DNA of 64,000 bases, from the NCBI RefSeq assembly GCF_013030985.1, contig NZ_WPYP01000015.1, positions 24,878 to 88,877 on the forward strand. The letters run 5' to 3'. This stretch comes from Ruegeria arenilitoris. GTDB taxonomy: Bacteria > Pseudomonadota > Alphaproteobacteria > Rhodobacterales > Rhodobacteraceae. The position numbers were made by a program, and so were the translations under genes. Below the pieces are notes generated by a model. The model was not told the DNA's origin, ran no database searches, and saw nothing but the letters and a program-made list of their open reading frames with translations. Below, one piece after another: positions 16,546-25,993 of the stretch (within the stretch, counting starts at the first letter, position 1; every line of letters begins with the position of its first letter).

Positions 16546-18233
16546 CCAGGCGGTCGTGCTTTTGACCCGTCCTGCGGTGCCTTGAACAGATCTTTGCGCA
16601 ATGGCATCAGCGCGCCGGGGTCGATCCTGGCTTGTATGACTATCGTTTTCCCCGAGGATGTTGCCTCGTGCAAAACCGGCCCCAATTCGCCCGGGCCGTC
16701 GACCCAAATGCCCTTGCCGCCACAGAGTTCGGCGAATTTGTCAAACCGGGGCGACTTGATTTCGGCCCCCAGCAGGCGTCCACCATAAAACTCCTGCTGA
16801 TAGGCTTTCTCGGCCCCCCAGGCCTCGTTATCCAGAACTACGATCACGATGGGCAGATCATGCGAAATGGCGGTTTGGATTTCAATCATCGTATACCCCA
16901 CCGCGCCATCGCCCATCACTGCGACAACCGGACGGTGGGGGGCTGCGGCCTTGGCACCGATGGCCGCTGACAGGCCAAAGCCGACCAACCCGAAATCCAG
17001 CGGCGTGATCAGCGACAGAGGTTCGTAGTGAGCCAGCCGGTCGGCGGCTTGCAAGCAGGTGTTGCCGGTGTCCAGCGTGACGATTGCGTTTTCGGGCAGC
17101 GCGTCGCGCAGCTCGCCCAAGGCGCGGCGAGGATGCATGGGCAGAGTCTCGATTGCGGCTTCTTTGGCGCGCTCGGTCCGGAGGCTATCCATATCGGCAC
17201 GAAATGCGTCGCGCCATGGCCCGCAATCTGGTTTGGAAGCCGCGTCCATCAGCGCTTCGGCGGTCAGGCGCGCATCCCCTTGCGCCGCAATTTCTGCAGG
17301 GAAATAGCGCCCTACTGCGGACCCTTCGACATCTACCTGTGCAATCCGCGTCTCGGAGCCAACATATTCATTGCTGTGAAAGGTCGAGTTGAACCCGAGC
17401 CGCGCTCCCAACACGACGATTACATCGGCCTCTTTCGTTAGACGACTGGCCACGTGATTGCCACGCGGCCCGGCTTGTCCGGCAAACCACGGGTGACCGT
17501 GACGCATCACATCGGCATGACCGGTCGAGGCCACAACGGGCACCTCCAATGCCTCTGCCAAAGCGGTCAAAGCCTTGCGCCCCCGGCCCCATTTGAAACC
17601 CCCACCCGCGAAGATCACCGGGCGCTTCGCTGAGGAAAGCAGTTCAGCCATCGCCGCGACATCATCGGGGGCGGCAGGTCCCGGGCGGGCGATGTTCACA
17701 GGGGTCGGATCGATCGCAGGTACCTCGGCCGCAAACAGATCGCGCGGAACATGCAACACGACCGGCCCGCGACGGCCCGAATTCGCCAGCCGGATCGCAT
17801 CCTCCAGCATCGGTGCCAGCCGTGACGGGTCGCTGACCATGACAGAGCGTTTGGAGATCGGGGCAAACAGCGCCACCTGATCGACCTCTTGGAACGTATC
17901 CTTGTGCTGATCGGCCCGCGTAATTGCCCCGGCAATGACCACCATCGGGGAATACGCCAGCTGCGCCTCGGCCACTGCGGTGACGATATTGACCACACCG
18001 GGCCCGGCCTGCGCGCCCAGCACAACGCCGGGCTTGCCGGTCATCCGCGCCCAGGCATCCGCCATATGACCTGCCGCTCGCTCATCCCGCGCTCCGACAT
18101 ACGCCACCTGGCCGCCTTTATACATGGCATCGTACAGTTCCAGCATTGAGCCGCCCAACAGGCCGAACACGGTGTCGATCCCGTTGGCCTTGAGCACGCG
18201 ATAGACGGCCTCGCCGCCGGTAATGTTGGTCAT
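16533..18233 (-). CDS. thiamine-diphosphate-dependent enzyme, acetolactate-synthase-like
   Basis: A 566-aa ThDP enzyme with three domains: PYR (catalytic glutamate in ARDERAAGHMADA near residue 50), central domain (residues about 190-330) and PP domain. The PP domain carries the ThDP/Mg motif starting GDGAVGYTM and ending LDNEAWG about 28 residues later. The family makes or breaks C-C bonds next to a 2-oxo acid. The ATG at 18233 is 4 nt after the stop of the upstream flavoprotein; the longer frame to 18290 would overlap it. Last intact gene of module B. Substrate unknown; it may use the 2-oxo acid or aldehyde made by the aminotransferase/dehydrogenases (inference). Confidence 0.8.
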   Translation of the reverse strand: MTNITGGEAVYRVLKANGIDTVFGLLGGSMLELYDAMYKGGQVAYVGARDERAAGHMADAWARMTGKPGVVLGAQAGPGVVNIVTAVAEAQLAYSPMVVIAGAITRADQHKDTFQEVDQVALFAPISKRSVMVSDPSRLAPMLEDAIRLANSGRRGPVVLHVPRDLFAAEVPAIDPTPVNIARPGPAAPDDVAAMAELLSSAKRPVIFAGGGFKWGRGRKALTALAEALEVPVVASTGHADVMRHGHPWFAGQAGPRGNHVASRLTKEADVIVVLGARLGFNSTFHSNEYVGSETRIAQVDVEGSAVGRYFPAEIAAQGDARLTAEALMDAASKPDCGPWRDAFRADMDSLRTERAKEAAIETLPMHPRRALGELRDALPENAIVTLDTGNTCLQAADRLAHYEPLSLITPLDFGLVGFGLSAAIGAKAAAPHRPVVAVMGDGAVGYTMIEIQTAISHDLPIVIVVLDNEAWGAEKAYQQEFYGGRLLGAEIKSPRFDKFAELCGGKGIWVDGPGELGPVLHEATSSGKTIVIQARIDPGALMPLRKDLFKAPQDGSKARPPGALS

Positions 18234-18237
18234 GGGT

Positions 18238-20649
18238 CTAGTCCTCGGATCTTTGCACCAGGTTCTGCGGGTCAAAAATAGCGTCGTCATGGACAGTCAC
18301 GGGAATTGCGCGATTCAGGATCTGCACGCGCAACTCATCGCGCGGCGTGCCTGTGCGTACGAACAGCCAGCACAACGACTTGCCAACCGTGTAACCGAAC
18401 CCGCCCGAGGTCGTCAGACCAACCGGGATTTTGTTCCGCAACACGGGCTCACCGCCAAGAATATCTATGTCGTCGGCATGAAGTTCCGCATAGAGCAGCT
18501 GCCAATCCGGTTTGCGGGCCAGAAGGGCGTCTTTGCCGACAAAGTCCCGCCCCTCGGCGCGCACAAAGCGTTCCAACCCAACGTCGAACGGGCCGACATC
18601 CGTCGTCAGTTCGGCGCTCGCGCGATAGGCCTTCTCCATCCGCAACCCGTTGAACGCGTAGGCGCCCAGATCGACCAACCCATGCTTGGCGCCAGCTTCG
18701 AACAATGCATCATACAAGGTGCCGATCCGATCCAGCGGCATATGCAGTTCCCACCCAAGCTCACCGGTAAAGGACACGCGCAATGCGTGGCAGACCGTGC
18801 CGGCCACGGTAATCTCTTGCCCCGAGAGCCAGGGAAAGGCGGCGTTGCTGAGATCGGTGTCCGTCAGTTCATTCAAAATCCGGCGCGAGGCTGGACCTGA
18901 CAGGGCCAACATCCCCCAATCCGCGCTGCGGTTGACCATCTGCACATCTTCACCGGGTCGGATGTGGGACCTGATCCAATTAAAATCCGGGGTCGCCCGC
19001 GCGATGGCGGAACCGGTGAAATACCGATCCTTTGCAATGCGCCAGATTGTAATTTCGGTCTCGAACCGGCCCCTTTCGGTCAGCAGATGGTTCAGGCTCA
19101 TCCGCCGGTCTTTTGTCGGGATCGCGTTGGCCGACACCCGGTCCAGCAATGCACCCGCATCCTTGCCGGTAATCTCGAACTGCGCAAACGCACAGAGGTC
19201 GATCACACCGGCAGCGGTGCGCGTCGCCTTGGCTTCGGCCATGGCGTTTTCGTGCCATTTCTGATGACCCCAACCGATCGGTTCAACCTCGTCGACCTGG
19301 CCGAAATAGCGAGGGCGTTCCCAGCCCGCGACTTCTCCAAACACCGCACCCTTTGCAGCCAGCCGGTCATAGAGCGGGTGGCGGTTCAGCGGGCGCAGGC
19401 TTTCGAACTGCTTGCCGGGGCACGGCGTGTCATGACGGCGCATGAACTCGTCCTTGGTGCGTTCGACGATGAAACGGTCCGTGCTGAAATCGCCGTAGCG
19501 GCGCGGGTCCAACCCGCGGGTGTTGATCTGGGTTTCGCCATGCACCATCCAGTCAGCCAGCACCTTGCCCGCGCCGCCGCCCCAAGCCAGTCCGATCGAT
19601 GACCCGCAGGACAGCCAGACATTGGGCGCACCCGAAGGCCCCACCAACATACCGCCGTCCGGTGTATGGGTGATTGCCCCGCGCACCACGCGTTTGATCC
19701 CCAGATCGGCCAGAATGGGCATCTTGTCCAACGCCACCATCAGGAAGTCCCCAATCGTGCCGTAATCCGCGTCGAACAGCTCATTTTCGGCAGCCCAGGG
19801 CGCACCTTGCGGCATTTCCCAAACCGTAGGGCAGACGTGGCCCTCATATATGCCGATCAGGCCCGATTTCTGTTCCTGCCGGATATAGCCGCCAAACGCA
19901 TTGTCACGCATCACGGGCAGTTCGGGGCGATCCAGAAATTCGAGCACCGTTTCCGTGACCAGATAATGGTGCAGGCACGAGACCGAAGGAATTTTCAACC
20001 CGAACCATTCCCCCACCTGATTGGCGTAAGAGCCTGCGGCGATCACCACATGCTCGGCCAGAACGCCCCCCTTTTCCGTGCGCAATAGCCACATGTCGCC
20101 TTTGCGCGACGCACCGGCCACACGGTTGTGCCGTTCGATCTTAGCCCCGCGCGCGCGAGAGGCCGCCGCCAGTGCCATGGTGACACCGGAGGGATCAATA
20201 TGGCCGTCTTCAAAGGTCTGCACAGCGGCTTTGATGTCAGAGGTCCTGTAAAACGGATTGCCCTTGGCGACCTCTTCCGGACCGACCAGTTCCATCGGCA
20301 GGTCCAGCAGCTTGCCGACCCCCATGATCGATTTCATCCAATCGACCTCATCATTGGTGGTGGCGATCCGAAACCCGCCCACCTCGTGCCAGCCGATGCT
20401 CTGACCGGTTTCCGCCTCGACGCGCTTATAGGTCTCAATCGAGGTTTTGTTGATCCAGCCTGCGATCCGGCTGCCGACCGCGTGGGCGATTTGACCTGCC
20501 GCGTGCCAGGTGGAGCCCGAAGTCAGCTCGGCCTTTTCGAACAGGATCGTATCGGTCCAGCCGTTCTCGGCCAATTGGAACTGGGCAGCAACGCCCATGA
20601 TCCCGCCACCGATGATGGCGACCTGAGTGGTACGGGATGCGTCAGTCAT
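18238..20649 (-). CDS. dimethylglycine-dehydrogenase-like FAD/GcvT enzyme (module B, second copy)
   Basis: An 803-aa enzyme with the same plan as the other two DMGDH-like genes: FAD motif GGGIMGVA at residues about 13-20, covalent-flavin histidine in STWHAAGQ about 48-55, GcvT-like folate domain from about 420 (LALSGPASRRIL; FTGELGWELHMP). The ATG overlaps the stop of the 20646-23057 paralogue by 4 nt. Adjacent non-identical paralogues in one operon suggest successive removal of two methyl groups, or two related substrates (inference). Confidence 0.85.
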   Translation of the reverse strand: MTDASRTTQVAIIGGGIMGVAAQFQLAENGWTDTILFEKAELTSGSTWHAAGQIAHAVGSRIAGWINKTSIETYKRVEAETGQSIGWHEVGGFRIATTNDEVDWMKSIMGVGKLLDLPMELVGPEEVAKGNPFYRTSDIKAAVQTFEDGHIDPSGVTMALAAASRARGAKIERHNRVAGASRKGDMWLLRTEKGGVLAEHVVIAAGSYANQVGEWFGLKIPSVSCLHHYLVTETVLEFLDRPELPVMRDNAFGGYIRQEQKSGLIGIYEGHVCPTVWEMPQGAPWAAENELFDADYGTIGDFLMVALDKMPILADLGIKRVVRGAITHTPDGGMLVGPSGAPNVWLSCGSSIGLAWGGGAGKVLADWMVHGETQINTRGLDPRRYGDFSTDRFIVERTKDEFMRRHDTPCPGKQFESLRPLNRHPLYDRLAAKGAVFGEVAGWERPRYFGQVDEVEPIGWGHQKWHENAMAEAKATRTAAGVIDLCAFAQFEITGKDAGALLDRVSANAIPTKDRRMSLNHLLTERGRFETEITIWRIAKDRYFTGSAIARATPDFNWIRSHIRPGEDVQMVNRSADWGMLALSGPASRRILNELTDTDLSNAAFPWLSGQEITVAGTVCHALRVSFTGELGWELHMPLDRIGTLYDALFEAGAKHGLVDLGAYAFNGLRMEKAYRASAELTTDVGPFDVGLERFVRAEGRDFVGKDALLARKPDWQLLYAELHADDIDILGGEPVLRNKIPVGLTTSGGFGYTVGKSLCWLFVRTGTPRDELRVQILNRAIPVTVHDDAIFDPQNLVQRSED

Positions 20650-23057
20650 TGGAACGCCTCTTTGGCGGGTTTCAGCGTGGCACGGGCGGTGTAACGGGCG
20701 CAGGCGATTTCCACCTCAACCCCCCATGTGCCATCTGCGGTGAAGGACTTTTCGCAAAAGATCCTTGGCGGGCCCGAAATCATCGCAAGCGCAACAGAAC
20801 AGCCAAAACGGTAGCTCCACGCGGCAGAGGTGACTTGCCCGACAACCTGCCCATTGAAGTACACCGGCTCATCATGGATCGGAATCGCGCCGGGATCGTC
20901 AAACAGCAGCGAGACGATCCGGCGCGCAGGTGTGTGATCCTGCAGGGCCGCTTCGCCGACGAACCCAGTGCCCACCGCGCAGAACGCGTCCAGACCGGCC
21001 TCATGCGGTGTGGTGCCAGGGGTCAGTTCGTGCCCGAAAGCGCGGAACCCACTCTCGATACGCAGGCTGCCACTGGCATAGAGCCCCGCATGGCTGGCCC
21101 CTGCGGTCAGCAGCGCCTCATACGCGGCCATGGCCATGTCGGCGGGGATGTACAACTCATACCCCTCTTCGCCGGTGAAACTCAGACGCCCTGCCCAACC
21201 GCGTGCGAGGCCGATTTCGATCGGAGCGAATTGAAAGCGTTTCAGGTCAGGAACCGGCGTGTTTGAGGTCGCCTGCAACACGCTGCGCGCCTTGGCCCCG
21301 GCCAAGCCCAGAATGGCATAGCCGCTGGTCACGTCAGTGAACTCCACACGGAAATCGCCCCGGGTCTCGCGCATGCGTTTGAGAACACGCACAACCTCGC
21401 CGGCGCCAGCTATCAACAGATAGGTCTCGGACCCATGGCGCTGTACGGTCAGATCACTTTCGATGCCGCCGCGCGCGTTCAGGATTTGGGTGTACGCGAT
21501 GCGCCCCTCGGGCACGTCCATCTGTGCCGCGCAGAGGTGGTTGAGTAACGCGCAGGCGTCGGGCCCCTGCACCATGATCTTGCCAAGTGCCGATTGATCC
21601 AGAATGGCCGCGCCACTGCGGCAAGCCGCGACCTCTGCCCCCACCTGACCACGCCATGCTGGTGCACAAAAGCTCAGCGGAAAATGCGCGGCTTCGCCAC
21701 CAAAATGAACCGCCCGTTCCCAACCGCCGCGCGCCTCGAACTGCGCGCCCGCCGCCACCAGCCCGGCGTGAATGGGCGAGCGGCGCTGACCGCGTGCGCT
21801 GTCCATCACACGTCCCGGATAAGGGTTGTCGTAGTGGCGGCCCAACACCTCGGGGATGCGGGCCTCCAGGGCAGCCAGCACGTTCATCTCGGGGCTGAAC
21901 CGGCGAATATCGGCCTCATTCAGTTCCATGGTTGGCTCGCCCGCGATGATCCATTCGGCCATCGCCTTGCCCGCGCCGCCAGCCAAGGCGATCCCGGTCG
22001 AGTTCATGCCGCCCATCAGGAACAGGCCGGGCACTTCGGGGCTTTCGCCCAGCATGAATTGACTGTCGAGGGTGAAGCTTTCGGGCCCGTTGAGCAGCAT
22101 CCGCACCTCAGCCCGTTCCAAGGCGGGGATCCGGCGCAGGGCGTTTTCCATCATCGGCATGAAATGGTCCCAATCCTCGTCCAATAGATCAAAGCTGAAA
22201 TCCTTGGGTAAACGGTCCAGAGGCAGGCCCTTGGCGTGCGGTTCAAAACTGCCCACCAGCAACCCTTCGACGTCATCCCGGGCATAGAGGAACGCGTCCT
22301 GATCGTTCAGCGTCGGCAGATGGGCCCCTTTGCCAAGCGCCTGCACCTCGGCCAGTGGTTTGGTCAGAATGTAGAAATGCTCGCAGGCATAAAGCGGCAT
22401 ATGGGCGCCGGCCATCGCCGCCACTTCGCGGGACCAGAGGCCACAGGCAATCACAACCTCGTCGGCCGCGATGACATGGTCCCCCACCTCAACGCCCGAG
22501 ATACGCCCTGCCTTTTTCTGCAATTCGGTGACGGCGGTATCCTCGAAAATCTGCACGCCTCGGGCGCGGGCACCTTTGGACAGCGCCAACGCCACGTCCG
22601 AAGGGTTCACGCGGCCATCCGCCGGGGACCAGACTGCACCGATCACGTCATCCGTTTCGATCAACGGCCACAACTCTTTTGCGCGGTTGGCATCGACCAC
22701 CTCGGCCTCAAGTCCGAAGGCACGGCCCAATGAGACCTGCCGTTTGATATTGGTCAGCCGGTCCGCGTTGGTGGCCAGCGTCAGTGATCCGGTTTGGGTC
22801 CAGCCAGTGGCCTGCCCGGTTTCGCGCTCCAACTCACCATACAGGTCGATCGAATAGTTGATCAGTTTGGTCAATGTTGCCGAGGGTCGCAGGCGGCGCA
22901 CCAGACCGGCGGCATGCCAAGTCGTGCCCGAGGTCAGCTTCGAGCGTTCCAGTACCACGATATCTTTGCGCCCCTGACGAGCCAGATGATATGCGATCGA
23001 GCAGCCGATGACACCACCGCCGATCACAATGGTGCGGGCATGGGACGGCAGGGTCAT
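20646..23057 (-). CDS. dimethylglycine-dehydrogenase-like FAD/GcvT enzyme (module B, first copy)
   Basis: An 803-aa enzyme. FAD motif GGGVIGCSIAYHLA at residues about 12-25, TTWHAAGLVRRL about 47-58 with the flavin-linking histidine, and a C-terminal GcvT fold (ALLNHLCAAQMDVPEGRI; FTGEEGYELYIPA). Start overlaps the aminotransferase stop by 4 nt. Product would be formaldehyde or methylene-THF plus a demethylated amine. Clearly diverged from its neighbour, so the duplication is not recent. Confidence 0.85.
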   Translation of the reverse strand: MTLPSHARTIVIGGGVIGCSIAYHLARQGRKDIVVLERSKLTSGTTWHAAGLVRRLRPSATLTKLINYSIDLYGELERETGQATGWTQTGSLTLATNADRLTNIKRQVSLGRAFGLEAEVVDANRAKELWPLIETDDVIGAVWSPADGRVNPSDVALALSKGARARGVQIFEDTAVTELQKKAGRISGVEVGDHVIAADEVVIACGLWSREVAAMAGAHMPLYACEHFYILTKPLAEVQALGKGAHLPTLNDQDAFLYARDDVEGLLVGSFEPHAKGLPLDRLPKDFSFDLLDEDWDHFMPMMENALRRIPALERAEVRMLLNGPESFTLDSQFMLGESPEVPGLFLMGGMNSTGIALAGGAGKAMAEWIIAGEPTMELNEADIRRFSPEMNVLAALEARIPEVLGRHYDNPYPGRVMDSARGQRRSPIHAGLVAAGAQFEARGGWERAVHFGGEAAHFPLSFCAPAWRGQVGAEVAACRSGAAILDQSALGKIMVQGPDACALLNHLCAAQMDVPEGRIAYTQILNARGGIESDLTVQRHGSETYLLIAGAGEVVRVLKRMRETRGDFRVEFTDVTSGYAILGLAGAKARSVLQATSNTPVPDLKRFQFAPIEIGLARGWAGRLSFTGEEGYELYIPADMAMAAYEALLTAGASHAGLYASGSLRIESGFRAFGHELTPGTTPHEAGLDAFCAVGTGFVGEAALQDHTPARRIVSLLFDDPGAIPIHDEPVYFNGQVVGQVTSAAWSYRFGCSVALAMISGPPRIFCEKSFTADGTWGVEVEIACARYTARATLKPAKEAFQ

Positions 23058-24343
23058 GGCAGAACTCCGTCGCGGATCATGTCAGTCAAGGTGGCGCGAA
23101 ACGCCTCTATCGCTTCGTCGATCAACTCCGGATCATGTGCAGCCGAGGTGAGGCCCGATGTGTAGGACATCATATCCACCCCACGTGCCAACATACCGTC
23201 GCAATAGGCTTTGACCGTTCCTTTGGGCAGCCCGCGGATCTGAGCGGGGCTGAGGTCGTCTATGCTGTCTCGCCCGAGAAACACGTGAAAAACCGAGCTG
23301 TCGCCGTAGGCCAACCCGACAACGCCCAGATCAGACAATGCGGTATTCATGCCGTCGCGCATCCGGGCCCCCATTGCATCGGCCTGGGCCTGCGCCTCGC
23401 CGCTTGCCAGTAACGGCATCGCAGCGCAGGCTGCGGCAGCCACCAGTGGCGAGGCATTGAACGTGCCCTTGTGGCTAACCGCTGGCGCAACGCCCTTGCG
23501 GGCGGTTGTGTTATTCATCAGTTCCATGATTTCGGCCCGACCACAGACCGCACCGCCCGGCAGGCCTCCTGCGACGATCTTGGCCAGGGTCGTCAGGTCG
23601 GGCACGATTACATCGCGGGCCTGCCGCCCGCCGGGCGACCAGCGAAAACCGCTGATGATCTCATCAAAGATCAGCACCACGCCGGCATCCCGTGCCACGT
23701 TGTGCAATGCCCGCAATGTCTCGGTCGGCAGCGGCACCGAGCCGTAATTGGCCCCCGAAGCCTCGATGATGACCGTGCCGATACGATCATCCTGTAGGGC
23801 GTGTTCCATCGCTTTGGGTTCTGCCGCACAGACATGGATCAACTCGTTCACCGCCTCCGGGACACCCAGCGACGCGGATTGAAGGGTTCCGGGTTTTGCG
23901 CCCTTGAGCACGTGGTCGTGCCAACCGTGATAATGCCCGTCCACCCGCAGCACATGATCCTTGCCGGAATGCGCGCGACCCAGGCGCAAGGCCAGCATGG
24001 TCGCCTCACTGCCCGAAGCGGTAAACCGCGTCCGCTCGGCGCAGGGGTAAAGTCGATTGACCCATTCGGCCCAGAGGATTTCGGCCTCGTGGCAGTCGGC
24101 ACTGAAAATCGCCTGTCCGGCCTGCTTTCTGATTGCCTCGACGATTGCAGGATGACCATGTCCCAGCATCTGGCTGGCACTGCCCATCTTGAAATCGATA
24201 TAGCGTCGGCCTTCGGTGTCCCATTTCTCGGCCCCTTGCGCGCGATCAATGTAAACGGGATGCGGATCGCGATAGCGCAGTTCGTGGCTGACACCACCCG
24301 GAAGGGCCGCGCGAGCGCGCAGACTGAGGTCAGAGTTGCTCAT
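23054..24343 (-). CDS. class III aminotransferase, glutamate-1-semialdehyde-aminomutase-like
   Basis: A 429-aa PLP enzyme of fold type I. Visible are GSEATMLALRLGR (PLP phosphate region), the aspartate in FDEIISGFRW, and the Schiff-base lysine in LAKIVAGGLPGG. It resembles HemL in length and motifs, but its place between an MttB methyltransferase and two DMGDH-like enzymes argues for a catabolic aminotransferase or aminomutase rather than haem synthesis. Overlaps both neighbours by 4 nt. Substrate unknown. Confidence 0.82.
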   Translation of the reverse strand: MSNSDLSLRARAALPGGVSHELRYRDPHPVYIDRAQGAEKWDTEGRRYIDFKMGSASQMLGHGHPAIVEAIRKQAGQAIFSADCHEAEILWAEWVNRLYPCAERTRFTASGSEATMLALRLGRAHSGKDHVLRVDGHYHGWHDHVLKGAKPGTLQSASLGVPEAVNELIHVCAAEPKAMEHALQDDRIGTVIIEASGANYGSVPLPTETLRALHNVARDAGVVLIFDEIISGFRWSPGGRQARDVIVPDLTTLAKIVAGGLPGGAVCGRAEIMELMNNTTARKGVAPAVSHKGTFNASPLVAAAACAAMPLLASGEAQAQADAMGARMRDGMNTALSDLGVVGLAYGDSSVFHVFLGRDSIDDLSPAQIRGLPKGTVKAYCDGMLARGVDMMSYTSGLTSAAHDPELIDEAIEAFRATLTDMIRDGVLP

Positions 24344-25884
24344 TCTGATCGTCCGATTTGGGTCCGTGTCAGACGGATGTCAAAACTATCCCGCAAAGCG
24401 CGGTCCAATTGATCAGGGATATGTCTAGGAAAGTGGCTTTTCAGGATTTCACGCGCGCGTTCGCGCGCCACATCTCCGATCCTCTGGCCGCCCTGTTCCT
24501 GCCAGTCGCGCGGTGCCCGGCGGTCGCCGATTTCGGGATAGAAGTAGTCCGATTTCATCCGACGAAACGTATGCATATCGCCCAGGTAGTGGCCCTCCCC
24601 GCGGCATACATCCGCAATGACATCCGCGGCGATATTCTCCGGCGTTGCTTCGATCCCGCGAATGGTGCGCAGAATGTTTCCCAGCAGGTCGTTGTCACTG
24701 ACATAAGCGGCATGGCTAACGCCCAGAAGGCTGGACATCATGCCTGCAGCTTGGGTGACAATGTTTGATCCCGCATGAGCCGCCATGGTCACGGCCAGCG
24801 ATTTCTCGGCCCCGTACTGAGCGTCCAGCCGCTTGGCATCGGTGATTCCGGCGATCGAGCTGGTGGGCAGATTCCAGTGCCGCCCCATCTGCGCAGCCCC
24901 CGCCATCAGAATGGCCTGTTCGCCGCCGCCACCGCTCATCGAGCCGGTACGCAGGTCGGCAACCAGCGGTTTAGGCGCAAAGATCGCCTTTACCTCGGGA
25001 TCAACCAGACGGGCAAAGACCAGCCCGGCCAAAGTTTCAGCCACCGCCTGCACCAACGATCCCGCAATCGTTGCCGGGCTGGTCGCCCCGGCCTGCCCGG
25101 CACTGATCAACTGAACCGGAAAGCCTGCCTTGATCGCCAATTCCAGCACTTCACAGGCTTCTTCTGCAAAGCGCATCGGCGGGACCACATGGCAGACCAT
25201 GACCGTCAGAAAAGGGCGGGCGCGAAACGCGGCCTCACCACCTGCGATGCAGTAGCAAAGCTCGGCGATCCGGGCGACGTTTTGCGGTTCGGTGATCGAA
25301 ATCGACACATGTTTGGACGTGCCCGCCAGACAAGCATAGGCCGTATTGATGTCCATCAGTGCATTGTCTTCAATGTCCCGCGCCACCACCGGCCGGCTGA
25401 AATGGTGGATATTGTCCATCTGATCCACGATCCGCGCCGCGTCATAGAGGTCCTGCAAAGTGGAGTCGCGATAGCCATGGGTATCAAGGTCGAACACTCC
25501 CGGAGCCGCCCCACCAGTCGACATGTGCACACGCGACCCTTCGATCTTCAGATCGCGTTCAGGCTGTTGTCCGCAGAGCGTGAAACCGCGTTGCGCCCCG
25601 TCGATCGCCCACCGAACCAGATCGGGGGGAAACAGCAAACGCCCCTCGTCCGTTATCGACCCGCCAGCCGAAAGCACCCTGTCAATCATAGACGGGATGG
25701 CTTGATTTAAACCAAGAGTTTCCAGCAGCGAAAAGGCAGTGTTCTGGACCAGCATCACCTCGTCCGCAGAAAGTGGCTTCAGACGGCCACCGATTACCCC
25801 TGGCCAGACCGGCAGAGAGTTTTCGTCCTGCGTGGTATCTTTCAGTCGGTCTTTTCGACCTCGGCGGCGGCTGGATTTGACCAT
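24340..25884 (-). CDS. MttB-family (trimethylamine/betaine-type) methyltransferase, non-pyrrolysine
   Basis: A 514-aa trimethylamine-methyltransferase-family protein, opening module B. No in-frame TAG, so pyrrolysine is not used. Blocks shared with the module A enzyme include a glycine-rich segment (MSGGGGEQAILMAGAAQMGRHW) and the C-terminal GHYLGDMHTFRRMKSDYFYPEI, corresponding to GGHFLGCAHTMRNY in module A. The first 30 residues are basic. Divergent from a LysR gene 109 nt away. The expected corrinoid partner and reactivase are not encoded in the window. Confidence 0.85.
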   Translation of the reverse strand: MVKSSRRRGRKDRLKDTTQDENSLPVWPGVIGGRLKPLSADEVMLVQNTAFSLLETLGLNQAIPSMIDRVLSAGGSITDEGRLLFPPDLVRWAIDGAQRGFTLCGQQPERDLKIEGSRVHMSTGGAAPGVFDLDTHGYRDSTLQDLYDAARIVDQMDNIHHFSRPVVARDIEDNALMDINTAYACLAGTSKHVSISITEPQNVARIAELCYCIAGGEAAFRARPFLTVMVCHVVPPMRFAEEACEVLELAIKAGFPVQLISAGQAGATSPATIAGSLVQAVAETLAGLVFARLVDPEVKAIFAPKPLVADLRTGSMSGGGGEQAILMAGAAQMGRHWNLPTSSIAGITDAKRLDAQYGAEKSLAVTMAAHAGSNIVTQAAGMMSSLLGVSHAAYVSDNDLLGNILRTIRGIEATPENIAADVIADVCRGEGHYLGDMHTFRRMKSDYFYPEIGDRRAPRDWQEQGGQRIGDVARERAREILKSHFPRHIPDQLDRALRDSFDIRLTRTQIGRSE

Positions 25885-25954
25885 CGACTCATGAGATTTG
25901 CTTTTCGTCGGTATTATCTTTTCAAAGCTTTTCTTTATTTACAAAGGCATCATG

Positions 25955-25970
25955 CTCATCATTAGATGAG
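25955..25970. promoter_or_regulatory. candidate LysR operator
   Basis: CTCATCATTAGATGAG has perfect 6-bp arms around a 4-nt centre, 23 nt before the lysR ATG and 70 nt before the MttB gene. It is placed as expected for an autoregulatory LysR site. Short dyads occur by chance, so support is modest. Confidence 0.35.
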
Positions 25971-25993
25971 TTAAACTACACAATAGGCCTGCC

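Noticed and set aside
16533..18233. Sulfoacetaldehyde acetyltransferase or a biosynthetic acetolactate synthase.
   Set aside because: No phosphate acetyltransferase, taurine genes or IlvN partner nearby; only the ThDP family is supported.
23054..24343. Haem-biosynthetic glutamate-1-semialdehyde aminomutase (hemL).
   Set aside because: Alphaproteobacteria normally make 5-aminolevulinate by ALA synthase, and the gene is embedded in a catabolic operon.
11033..25884. Pyrrolysine (in-frame TAG) in the two MttB homologues.
   Set aside because: Both genes are open from start to stop without TAG, so they belong to the non-pyrrolysine branch.
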